Assembly: GCA_905221605.1 (NCBI GenBank)
Contig: CAJNDS010001324.1
Location: 121,001-185,000, forward strand
Direction: 5' to 3'
DNA from: Symbiodinium natans
Lineage: Eukaryota > Sar > Dinophyceae > Suessiales > Symbiodiniaceae
DNA length: 64,000 bases
Of this stretch, positions 11,901 through 20,291 are shown piece after piece (the first letter of the stretch is position 1; each line of letters starts with the position of its first letter). Below the pieces are notes generated by a model that did not search any database, was not told the DNA's origin, and worked only from the letters and a program-made list of their open reading frames with translations. The translations under genes and the position numbers were made by a program.

Positions 11901-13307
11901 TTAGGGTTTAGGGTTTTGGGTTTGTTGAACTGGGGGAGGGCTTAAGGGGCCTGAACCCAAAACCCTTTTCGAGCCTGAAGCCTGACAGCCCGAATCCACA
12001 ACCAAAGTTTAGGGTTCAGTGTTTATGGCTGAGGGACCCCTAATTTCGGAAACCTTTACCCTAAACCCTAAACCCTAAACCCTAAAGCCTAAACCCTAAA
12101 CCCTAAACCTAAACCCTAAACACTAGAACCCGGGTTGGGTTGAGGGTGTCGGTTTCGGCGCAGGCTTCGCTGGCCCAAGAACCTTTGAGGTTTGGCTGGG
12201 GGAGACAAGACAGCCTCCTCCATCTCGGGATCGACCGCGGGCGAAAGGAACCTCAGGTTAGGGTTTAGGGTTTAGGGTTTAGGGTTTAGGGTTTAGGGTT
12301 TAGGGTTTAGGGTTTAGGGTTTAGGGTTTAGGGTTTAGGGTTTAGGGTTTAGGGTTTAGGCTTGGAGGACTCCGCTTCAAAGGCCCACAACCCGTTCTTT
12401 GTAGGCTTTTCTTGGGTTTCTTATAGGTAGCCGGGCAAAAGATTTGGGTTTAGGGTTGGGGGGTCCCCATTGTGGCAGTTCGGCCAGAAGACTGGCGATG
12501 CGATGCACAAGTTCGAGCGGTTGGCGCATCAAGGCTGCACATTCTTGGAAGAAGGCGGGATTTACCACGGCTGTTTGAGGCATCTAGTGTTGCGCTGAGG
12601 TTTCAACCACAGCGAATTCAGCCGAGATGCCCGATGAGCAGGTTAAGGAGGTAGATGCCCAAGCCGTAGGACACGATGTAAAAGCCCTGGATCAAGTAGA
12701 CCCTGGCAACGACATTCGTAGCTTCTGAGGCTCATGGCTTAAGGAACTTGCAAGGTGCGAGAAACAATCGCGGGAATTCCGAGTCTCGGGCGTCCGCTTG
12801 GGGGTATGGAAGTGTGCGCGGGAGCTTGGGGCCGACCCTCTTCGGGCCTGATGCCATAGAGCAGCAGGCAAACAACCAAGGTAAACCACCTCCGCATGGG
12901 CACAGGGGTTTAGGCTTGAGGCTTGAGGGTTCAGAGTTCAGGGTGCAGGGTCCAGCAACAGACAAAAACGCACGTGTGACTACCAAAAACCCTAGATGAC
13001 AATTGTTAAATGCCGTAGAGGAGAATGCTCGCCGACTACTTCTTTGGGCGGCGCGAGAGAAAACAAGATGACTACTGCTGTCATGGCGGATTCTTTCGCC
13101 TGCTGAACCCCTGCTACTGTTCCATTTAGGGATTTTTAAACGTTAACAAACCTTGTAGGGTTTTGGGTTTTTTTAACGTTAAAAAACCCTAAATGCTACT
13201 GTTCCAAGATGCCTTGTCTTCGTCCACACCGTGGTCTTGTCCACGTAATGCTGCAGCTTGCGCTGCACATTGCCCTCGGCAAGCTTGGTAGCCCTAAATT
13301 GAGCCAT
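8944..13307 (-). CDS. RER1: RER1, Golgi-to-ER retrieval receptor (10 exons, 212 aa)
   Basis: RER1 is a four-pass Golgi membrane protein that returns escaped ER membrane proteins through COPI vesicles. Exons on the minus strand: 13213-13307, 12848-12889, 12631-12702, 12175-12251, 11719-11803, 10722-10767, 9866-9936, 9420-9457, 9243-9312 and 8944-8986. They total 639 nt, exactly 213 codons with the TGA, matching the family's usual size of about 190-220 aa. Diagnostic stretches in order: [88 protein letters not shown]; and a Lys-rich tail ending KGKEDK. By this model seven of nine introns begin with GC, one with GT (9865) and one with GA (9242); all end in AG. The ATG at 13305-13307 follows a TACAG that could accept a spliced leader. 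The last junction is the least certain. Confidence 0.92.
9527..9812. repeat. Two TTTAGGG blocks in an RER1 intron
   Basis: Degenerate TTTAGGG arrays at about 9527-9586 and 9761-9812 lie between RER1 exons 7 and 8, with unique sequence between them. Confidence 0.85.
10108..10300. repeat. 10-bp purine tandem repeat (AGAGAAAGAA)n
   Basis: About 18 near-perfect copies of a 10-bp all-purine unit on the plus strand, inside RER1 intron 6. It produces a spurious Lys/Glu/Arg frame on plus and a Phe/Leu/Ser frame on minus. A C-run of more than 30 bases (about 10580-10612) and other homopolymers follow. Confidence 0.97.
10808..11330. repeat. TTTAGGG arrays in RER1 intron 5
   Basis: TTTAGGG and TTAGGGC blocks at about 10808-10880, 10940-10990 and 11125-11200 (the last nearly perfect, about 11 copies), then a degenerate tail with TTTAGGGTAG units to about 11330. 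They separate RER1 exons 5 and 6. Confidence 0.9.
11583..11701. repeat. TTTAGGG array beside RER1 exon 5
   Basis: Nearly perfect TTTAGGG copies end about 18 bp downstream, in transcription order, of the exon 5 donor at 11718. Confidence 0.92.
11824..12121. repeat. Opposed TTTAGGG and CCCTAAA arrays in RER1 intron 4
   Basis: TTTAGGG copies at about 11824-11920 and reverse-orientation CCCTAAA copies at about 12057-12121 lie in one intron and could pair as a large hairpin in the pre-mRNA. Confidence 0.9.
12256..12360. repeat. TTTAGGG array in RER1 intron 3
   Basis: About 15 nearly perfect TTTAGGG copies on plus, ending (in transcription order) within a few bases of the acceptor of exon 4 at 12251. 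Confidence 0.95.
13124..13194. mobile_element. 71-bp MITE with 11-bp target duplication in RER1 intron 1
   Basis: The 11-mer GCTACTGTTCC occurs at 13113-13123 and again at 13195-13205. Between them is a near-perfect inverted repeat whose ends read ATTTAGGG, then T-rich sequence, then AACGTTAA. The element begins 18 bp inside the intron after RER1 exon 1. Exact direct repeats plus terminal inverted repeats indicate a small non-autonomous DNA transposon. The arms contain the TTTAGGG motif. Confidence 0.8.
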
Positions 13308-13379
13308 CAAACCCTGTAAGCCAGCAGCCTTCAACCCTCAACCCGAAACCCCAAACCCAAAACTCAAAACCCAAAGCCC

Positions 13380-13425
13380 AAAACCCTAAACCCTAAACCC
13401 TAAACCCTAAACCCTAAACCCCAAG
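13380..13425. repeat. CCCTAAA array upstream of RER1
   Basis: Six or so copies of CCCTAAA with degenerate flanks, 75-120 bp upstream of the proposed RER1 start codon. Confidence 0.9.
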
Positions 13426-13540
13426 CTGAAGAGGTGCAAATTTCCAAAGCAACCGTGGGCCGTCGACCGAGGGGGAGACAAGACATCCCAGCACCGCGGG
13501 AGTTTCCTTGCGAGCACAGGTGCGCGGCAAGTGCCCATAC

Positions 13541-14140
13541 ATACATATATATATATATATATATGTATATTGATTTATTTATTTACTTATTTTTATTTAT
13601 TTATTTATAGATATAGATATAGATATAGATATAGATTTAGATATAGATATAGATATAGATACAGATATAGATATAGATATAGATATAGAAATACATATCT
13701 ATATATATAGATATATATATATATAGATATATATCACATCTATAAATTCACACATATATAAATATAAATAAATAAAATATAAATATAAATTATAAATATA
13801 TAAATAAAATAAAATATAAATTATAAATATAAAATAAATATATAGATATTATATAAATATAAATATAATATATAATATATAAATATACAAATATATAAAT
13901 ATGTAAAGATATAAATATGTAAATATATAAATATATAAATATATAAATATATAAATATATAAATATATAAATATATAAATATATAAATATATAAATATAT
14001 AAATATATAAATATATAAATATATAAATATATAAATATATGAATATATGAATATATGAATATATATATATATATGTATGTAGAAGTGTGTGTGTGTGTGT
14101 GTGTATTCAGTTATGTTTTCTGCACATATATATATATACA
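13541..14140. repeat. 600-bp AT-rich microsatellite cluster
   Basis: Successive blocks of (AT)n, (ATAG)n-like GATATA units, TAAATA units, a long (ATAAATAT)n block at about 13870-14045, then (GT)n at about 14085-14104. No coding content; open frames here are Tyr/Ile artefacts. Confidence 0.95.
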
Positions 14141-14379
14141 TGTATATGTATAAATACTAACTCATTCATAACTCATATTGTTTCAAGATGAATTTATGCA
14201 TGTTTATGGCTCATCCCCTGCCTGCACTGGGCTTTTGCCTACTGCGCGGCAAGAATCAACAGAGTTGGCCGTGGGAAGGGGCTGCCCCAGGCTCTGCAAT
14301 GCCAGAGCCCATGTACACATATGTGCATGTACATGTATACACATATGTATATACTATGGCAGTATATGGTAATGTACTG

Positions 14380-14965
14380 CACCAGCTTAGAAACACACAA
14401 GAGCTTCAACGCCACCCATGCGGTCCTGCATGTCCTCCATGCTGCCGCGCTAGGGGACCCTAGCTTCGTTCCTTCTACGCTGCGGAAGGGACGCAGGGTT
14501 CCAAGGGTTTAGGGTGCATTTAGGGTTTGGTTTAGGGTTTAGGGTTTGGGGTTTGGGGTTTGGGGTTTGGGGTTTGGGGTTTAGGGTTTAGGGTTTAGGA
14601 TTTGGGGTTTGGGGTTTGGGGTTTATGGTTCGGGGTTTGGGGTTTAGGGTTTAGGGTTTTGGGTTTAGGTTCTTCATTGACACCCCACATGTTGCTGGGT
14701 GATTTCGTTCCCCGCGAAAACGAGCACGATGAAGTGGCCTCAAGGGTCTCAGCAACTGGGGTTCTGGTTCCTACACTGGAGGATACATCGTCGGACATAA
14801 GCATCCAGACGCTCTCTTCCGAGGTGAAGGTCGAGTCTCTGCGAGGGCTCGGGTCGCTAGGTCCCGTTTGGCGGCTGAGCAATAATGTTGATCTGCAACA
14901 GCCTCAACTCGCCACCTCAGGGCGCGCTTCCGCTTTGGATGTAGACGCCCAGGCCATGTGGGTTT
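14380..14965 (+). CDS. Two exon-like segments of an unassigned plus-strand gene
   Basis: Plus-strand segments at about 14380-14495 (encoding ...SLETHKSFNATHAVLHVLHA...) and about 14690-14965 (encoding ...RENEHDEVASRVSATGV... and a Ser/Asp/Leu-rich stretch) have protein-like composition. They are separated by degenerate TTTAGGG sequence, as in the RER1 introns. No domain was recognised and the reading strand is uncertain. Confidence 0.3.
14505..14668. repeat. Degenerate TTTAGGG/TTTGGGG array
   Basis: Mixed TTTAGGG and TTTGGGG units between two exon-like segments. Confidence 0.9.
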
Positions 14966-15113
14966 AGGGTTGAGGGTTAGGTTTTAGGGTTTAGGGTTTA
15001 GGGCTGAGGGCTTAGGGCTTAGGGCTTAGGCTTAGGGCTTAGGGCTTAGGGCTTAGGGCTTAGGGCTTAGGGCTTAGGGCTTAGGGCTTAGGGCTTAGGG
15101 CTTAGGGCTTAGG
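14965..15113. repeat. TTAGGGC array
   Basis: About 17 copies of TTAGGGC, a homogeneous variant of the telomere-type heptamer. A second, shorter block lies at 15775-15815. Confidence 0.93.
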
Positions 15114-15365
15114 GGGTCACACGTTGATATCTGACCGTGTGGTGGCGGGCCTGTACGTTTTAGGGCATACACGGAAAGCGCTGTAAATTACAGGACTTCG
15201 TGCGTGTGGCTGTGGAAATTGAGGGATTCGTGCTTTAGGAAATCCAGGAACTCAAACTTAGGGCACTCATTTTAGCACACCTTCCCCAAGCGATCCAGGA
15301 TGTTCGCTTGGGGACCAATTGCCAGCGCCAGACCCAGCTGTAGTTGTGTTCGATGAGACGCACAT

Positions 15366-15650
15366 TGTATAAAAGAGGCAAAAATGCCGCAAATAGCAGG
15401 GTTTTGGTCATGTTCGCAAAATGGCATGAACGCTTATGACAGTGCCTTGTGTGGCTGAACATCAAACATCCTCCAGCAACATGTTGTACAACGAGGCAAA
15501 AGCGCCGCAAATAGCAGGGTTTTGGGCATGTTCGCAAAACGGCATGAACACGTGTGACAGCGCCCGTTTTGCTGAACATCAAACATCCTCCAGCAACATG
15601 TTGCACAAAGAGGCAAAAACGCCGTAAATAGCAGGGTTTGGGGATGGTTA
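15366..15650. repeat. 117-118-bp tandem repeat, about 2.4 copies
   Basis: The word GAGGCAAA recurs at 15375, 15493 and 15610, and the intervening sequence (GCAAATAGCAGGGTTTTG..., GAACATCAAACATCCTCC...) is repeated with few changes. It is open on minus in one frame, giving a repeated Cys/Leu/Phe-rich peptide, but there is no evidence that it is translated. Confidence 0.9.
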
Positions 15651-16621
15651 GAGTCAAATGGTCGTAACCAATCCCCCCCCCTCCCCCCCCCCCTCCCCGC
15701 CCCTCAACAGAAGAACACTCTCTCCAGACCGGAAATTTCAAGAAAACCACACGGGCAAATAGCAACGTGTCAGGGCTTAGGGCTTAGGGCTTAGGGCTTA
15801 GGGCTTAGGGCTTAGGGTTCAAGGTTTAGGGTTGAGGGTTTGGGGTTTAGGGTTCAAGGTTTTTAGGTTTAGGGTTTAGGGCTAAGGGTTAAGGGTTTAG
15901 TGCATGGTCGGATCGCCGCGTTTTCGGAGCTGCGCTCCCGAAGACTCAGAACACCTACTCATAAGGGCCTAAAAGAGGGGGACCTTAGGGGTTCTTTCGG
16001 GGTTATGTATTTTGGGGTACTTAGGTATATCATCCCTAAACAGCCTTGGGAACTTGGGGGGGGGGGGGGGTGTATAGAGGGGGAATGCATGACAGAATAG
16101 CTGTTGTATGATTGCTCATCCTGCCTTTCCTGGCAGCGGGGTAGTTCTGGTGCTTCAACAGTCGCATTGCATGCCAGTCTCTGACCCTCAACCATACAAC
16201 TCTACAAGAGGTGACTGTACAGACTAATTCAACAAAACGTCTTTCCATGCTCCCATAAAACCCTGAAGCCTAACTGCTGAAACCAGAGTACACAACACCA
16301 GAGGAGTAGTCCACTCTCGCGGGCAACGACTTACGCACATCCACTGTCTTTTTCGCGTGGCTGCTCTGGCAGCCATCCTGATGACCTCGGCCTCGCGATG
16401 GGTAGCAACGAGACCTGGGCCATGTGTCTCGCAGGAAGCTAGAAAGTTCATAGCTGGACTTCAGGTTCGTGTAGACCTTGTTGCAGCACATGAGTCCCAA
16501 GACCATGTAGGGTTTAGGGTCCAGGGTTCATAGAGTTTAGGGTTTAGGGTTTAGCGTTTAGGGTTTAACCCTACAACCATAAACTCTGCGCGCCGGGCCG
16601 GGCCAAAAACAGCGTGTAAAC

Positions 16622-16853
16622 TTGGGATGTTCCCCCTTAACAGTCCTTTAATAGGGATTATAATGGGGGGTTGGAGGTTCATGGTACTTACTAACCAACT
16701 ATAACTGTACTTAGAACTTCCAGGAACCATACTAGGGCACTTAAGGGGCCTATAAGTGGGCTATAAGTACAGCTAGAGTTGGTTCTTAAGTACCATGAAC
16801 CTCCAAGTAGTCCCTACTAAAGGAGCTGTTAGTATCATGGGGAATATCCCATA
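16622..16853. mobile_element. 232-bp foldback / MITE element
   Basis: Arms of about 90 bp are imperfect inverted repeats: left GGAGGTTCATGGTACTTA at about 16672 pairs with right TAAGTACCATGAACCTCC at about 16787, and the ends TTGGGATGTTCCCC and GGGGAATATCCCATA also pair. TGTAAAC flanks both sides (16615-16621 and 16854-16860), a plausible 7-bp target duplication. It contains no coding capacity. Confidence 0.75.
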
Positions 16854-17106
16854 TGTAAACCTAGATGTGCCTTGCCTTCCCCCGCAAGTCGGCACGCCGC
16901 AAAAACCGCTCAATGCAGCCTTGCACGTCACACAAAGATTGAACTAAAAAGCCTTAGGCCAAAATAAGGAAAAGATGAGCAACTGCAGCATCCGGCTACA
17001 ATGCAACACGCACACGCACCAACAACGCAGGAACAAGCTGAATCCCAAAAGAAGGACCCGCTTCGGAGGGCACATATCTCCACTTCCGCCTCCTGCCCAC
17101 GGCATT

Positions 17107-17240
17107 GGTTTAGGGTTTAGGGTTTAGGGTTTAGGGTTTAGGGTTTAGGGTTTAGGGTTTAGGGTTTAGGGTTTAGGGTTTAGGGTTTAGGGTTTAGGGT
17201 TTAGGGTTTAGGGTTTGGGTTTTAGGGTTTAGGGTTCAGG
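17107..17240. repeat. Long TTTAGGG array
   Basis: About 17 nearly perfect TTTAGGG copies, then degenerate units. Confidence 0.95.
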
Positions 17241-17259
17241 GTTTGAGGTGGGATTCTGA

Positions 17260-17589
17260 CTCTCATGACATTGATAGGACTGGAGCAGCTCCGCTCAAAC
17301 GTTTTCCGTCCACAGCTGCGTCTGCTCATCGCTGGGCTGGCGGCGGTCAAGATGACACAGCGCTGATCAAGCTCCGTGAAATCAGGAGCCGCCCACTTTG
17401 TGTTGCGAGAAACTTCTGAAGGGGTTAGGGATTAGAGTTTAGGGTTTAGGGTTTAGGGCTTAGGGCTTAGGGTTTAGGGTTTAGGGTTTAGGGTTCTCAA
17501 CTGAGGCGGCCGCCAAGTCCATCTGGCATGCCCAGATGCTCAATGCAGAGGCGGCCGACGTTGTGGTCTCCGTGGCCGAGGCCAGCGCG
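17260..17589 (+). CDS. Exon-like segments, possible 3' end of a plus-strand gene
   Basis: Two plus-strand stretches read like protein: about 17265-17347 (...LEQLRSNVFRPQLRLLIAGL...) and 17505-17589, an Ala-rich stretch ending VVVSVAEASA and a TAG stop. A TTTAGGG block separates them. They could be the last exons of the gene suggested at 14.4-15.0 kb. No family recognised. Confidence 0.3.
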
Positions 17590-17685
17590 TAGTCGGCCAA
17601 CAACCTAGCTCATTTTTGGGATAATATTAAAAATTGATTTTTGTTATTCCTTGTTGGGTTTAAGTACCCTTGAAGATGTAAACTG

Positions 17686-18135
17686 TTACCCAACTATGAC
17701 AAAGCAACCAGGGCAGGTGCCTCGTAGGTAGATGCAGCTGATCTCCGCGAGCACCCTGTTGATGGCAGTGCGAGTGTTCATGTTCAGGAGCAGCTTCACC
17801 ACCCCAAGGCATTGCAGCTTTGCCGGCACCAGGTGCACCCGTGGGAATTCGCGCATCAGGCGTCGAAGAAGGCACGTGTCCTCTGAGGCCGGGCAAGGTC
17901 CGCGCTGCTCAAGGTAAAACTGCAGCATCGCCCCCGACTTGAGCTTGTCCCTGAGCCCAGCGTACAGGGCGAGCTGGAGTTTGTCAATGCTCAGCCCAGC
18001 AGAGACCTCATCCCCAAAAAGGAGCATCCTCATTCGAACTGGACATGGGCCCCCCCTAGCAAAGAGGAGCCGCACCGTCTCCAAGTACTGGGGCCAATCT
18101 TCTTTCAACAGGTGGCTGCAAGGTCGATAGACCAT
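17686..18135 (-). CDS. Hypothetical protein, 149 aa
   Basis: A single open frame from ATG at 18133-18135 to a stop at 17686. Composition is protein-like and Leu/Arg-rich, with two similar G-P-C-P segments (RGGPCPV and RGPCPAS) about 40 residues apart, which suggests an internal repeat. There is no signal peptide; the last residues are hydrophobic. TTTAGGG blocks flank it at a distance on both sides. It may be one exon of a larger gene. No known domain identified. Confidence 0.4.
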   Translation of the reverse strand: MVYRPCSHLLKEDWPQYLETVRLLFARGGPCPVRMRMLLFGDEVSAGLSIDKLQLALYAGLRDKLKSGAMLQFYLEQRGPCPASEDTCLLRRLMREFPRVHLVPAKLQCLGVVKLLLNMNTRTAINRVLAEISCIYLRGTCPGCFVIVG

Positions 18136-18255
18136 GCCTAGGGTCCCCTTAGAACCTTAAAAAAAAGATGCCATATCTTCAAACATTCCTTCTGGGCGTT
18201 TATCTAAACAGAAGTATTAAAATAACTCCCAAGGAAGGGGATAGAGATGCTCTCC

Positions 18256-18375
18256 CCTAAACCCTAAACCCTAAACCCTAAACCCTAAACCCTAAACCCT
18301 AAACCCTAAACCCTAAACCCTAAACCCTAAACCCTAAACCCTAAACCCTAAACCCTAAACCCTAAACCCTAAACC
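18256..18375. repeat. CCCTAAA array, about 17 copies
   Basis: A nearly perfect reverse-orientation telomere-type array. Shorter related blocks follow at about 18506-18545 (TTTAGGG), 18686-18731 and 18833-18921 (CCCTAAA). Confidence 0.95.
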
Positions 18376-19192
18376 CCAGAGCAGGGAGTTGCCCCACTTG
18401 TCTCGGAGCTGCGACAAGTCCATCCAGGCTGGCCTTCTGCACCTTGGCAGCCCAGTAGCCACATTCTAGAAGAAGGGCACCCTTTTTGGTTGCTAAGTAC
18501 TGGGTTTCGGGTTTAGGGTTTAGGGTTTAGGGTTTAGGGTTTAGGGGTATATAACCCAAAAAGGGCACAAGGGCACCACTCAGCTAACAAGTCACTGCGC
18601 CCAGGTCCACGTGGAAGCGCCGGGTTGCCATGAATCCCAAAGGCACACTCAAGCCAAACGCATGAAAACACAAAACATGCAAAACTCCTAAACCCTAAAC
18701 CCTAAACCCTAAACCCTAAACCCTAAACCCTGAGTCATCCTGTTGGTCTCTGCTCCGGTTCCTCACAGCATCCTGCTCCCTGCCTCACACAATGTTCTAC
18801 TTAAACTCTGGCAACTCAGCGCTGGATCCACCCTAAAACCCTTAAACCCTTAAACCCTTAAACCCTAAACCCCAAACCCTAAACCCTAAACCCTAAACCC
18901 GAAACCCTAAACCCTAAACCCCAAGGCATCTCCACAAGCTGATCTGCCTCCCAGGCGACGCGCAGCCTTCGAACCTTTCACTGGTGCTTTATCTTACTAT
19001 TACTGCTGGTTAGAAGGGACTGCGGGAATCAGGTACCATATATCCCCGGGTCGAGGGTTCTTAGGGTTTAGGGCTTAGGGCTTATAGGGCTTGTAGGGTT
19101 TACAGGGTTTATACGGTTTAGAGGGTTGATAGGGGTTTGTAGAGTTTATAGGGGGTTTGTGGGTTTTATGGTGGTTTGTAGGGTTCTAGGGT

Positions 19193-19335
19193 TGGTGCTT
19201 TACCTTACTGCTGGTTAGTAGGGAATGGGGGAATACGGTACCATATGTCCCCTTTATACCCTTTGAGGGACTATTCATGGTAAATTCTTCCGCCATTCCC
19301 TACTAGCCAACAGTAAGCTATAACCATCTTAAGTG
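19193..19335. mobile_element. Foldback element related to the one at 16.6 kb
   Basis: The left arm containing TTACTGCTGGTTAGTAGGGA pairs with the right arm containing TCCCTACTAGCCAACAGTAA. A degenerate copy of the left arm lies at about 18985-19045. The core GTTAGTAGGGA is shared in style with the foldbacks at 6.3 and 16.6 kb, suggesting one non-autonomous family. Confidence 0.55.
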
Positions 19336-19506
19336 TTTACCGGCATGTCTTAACCAGAGATTCGATGTTCTTATACCGATAATCCTATAGCTCATGATGA
19401 CATGATGTCACATACTTGGCAGCAGCTCACAGTGAATTTGCCGCTAGGAAGGGGAACGACCTGTAGGCACGTGCAGCCACTTGGATGTTCTGCAGATCTG
19501 AAGAGA

Positions 19507-19930
19507 ACAGAAGCACTACCGGTCAGGCTGCGGTAGGTTCTCAGAATCATCTTCGGAGGGGTTGATGGAGAAGTTGCAGCGCAACGCAGCGGGGAATGGG
19601 CTTGTGCAAGCTGGGCCCACTTGTACGACTAGCACGAAGCCTGCACATGACCTCAGGACAAAGCTCTTTCGGATCCGAATCCTTCAAGACTCAAGACCCA
19701 ACCATGTGCCTCCGAGTCTCCGAGCAACAGAGCGTCAAAACCAAACCATGAACTCATGCACAACAGGGAAAAGCTGCGACAATCTGCAGAGCATACGTGC
19801 GAGTAGAACAAGCCCCGAGGAAGCGGCAATGCCATGCGTGACAGACCCACAAGGCTTCGCGTGCCCCCCCGACATTAACTTGGAGCCGGAGGGCCTGGTT
19901 TGAGCATACTCCAAGCGTGCACGGTTCACA
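19507..19930 (-). pseudogene. Truncated 5' stub of an array gene copy
   Basis: From AGAAGCACTACCGGTCAGG at 19507 the sequence aligns with the 5' end of the array gene (compare 25630-26160 in copy A's own 5' region) but is diverged and lacks about 50 bp around the signal-peptide coding region. Left of 19507 the homology stops abruptly, marking the end of the array. Only about the first 80 codons plus upstream spacer are represented, so it is non-functional. Confidence 0.75.
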
Positions 19931-20291
19931 GCTCGCCTGACAAAAGCACATCAAAGATCATCAGAGCACATCCAAGGGAAGTGACCATTTCATGTTTCCG
20001 GAGAAGCTCAGTTCCGCTGCACCCGGGCTGCTTGGCAGCGCACATGTGAAGCAGACAGGGTCGATTTTTCTTGGCATGGGTCGGGAGCTGGGCATGGGTT
20101 TTCTCAAGCCCCAGCTGTTCGACCGACCGCCTCTTTCTCACAGCTGCCATCGTGCAGCCTGCAGCTCCCGCACGTCTCGGCCAAGCCGTTCTTGCCACGA
20201 CCAGACGCGCGTTTGCAGCAGAAAATCAAAAGAAGAAGGGAGAAAATGGTTCCGGTGGGAACCCTCAGGCGTCAGCTCAGGCTCTATAGGT

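Noticed and set aside
13821-14141. Tyr/Ile-rich frame on minus
   Set aside because: It is translation of AT microsatellites.
17107-18375. A true chromosome end
   Set aside because: TTTAGGG and CCCTAAA blocks are short, in both orientations and embedded between genes, so they are interstitial.
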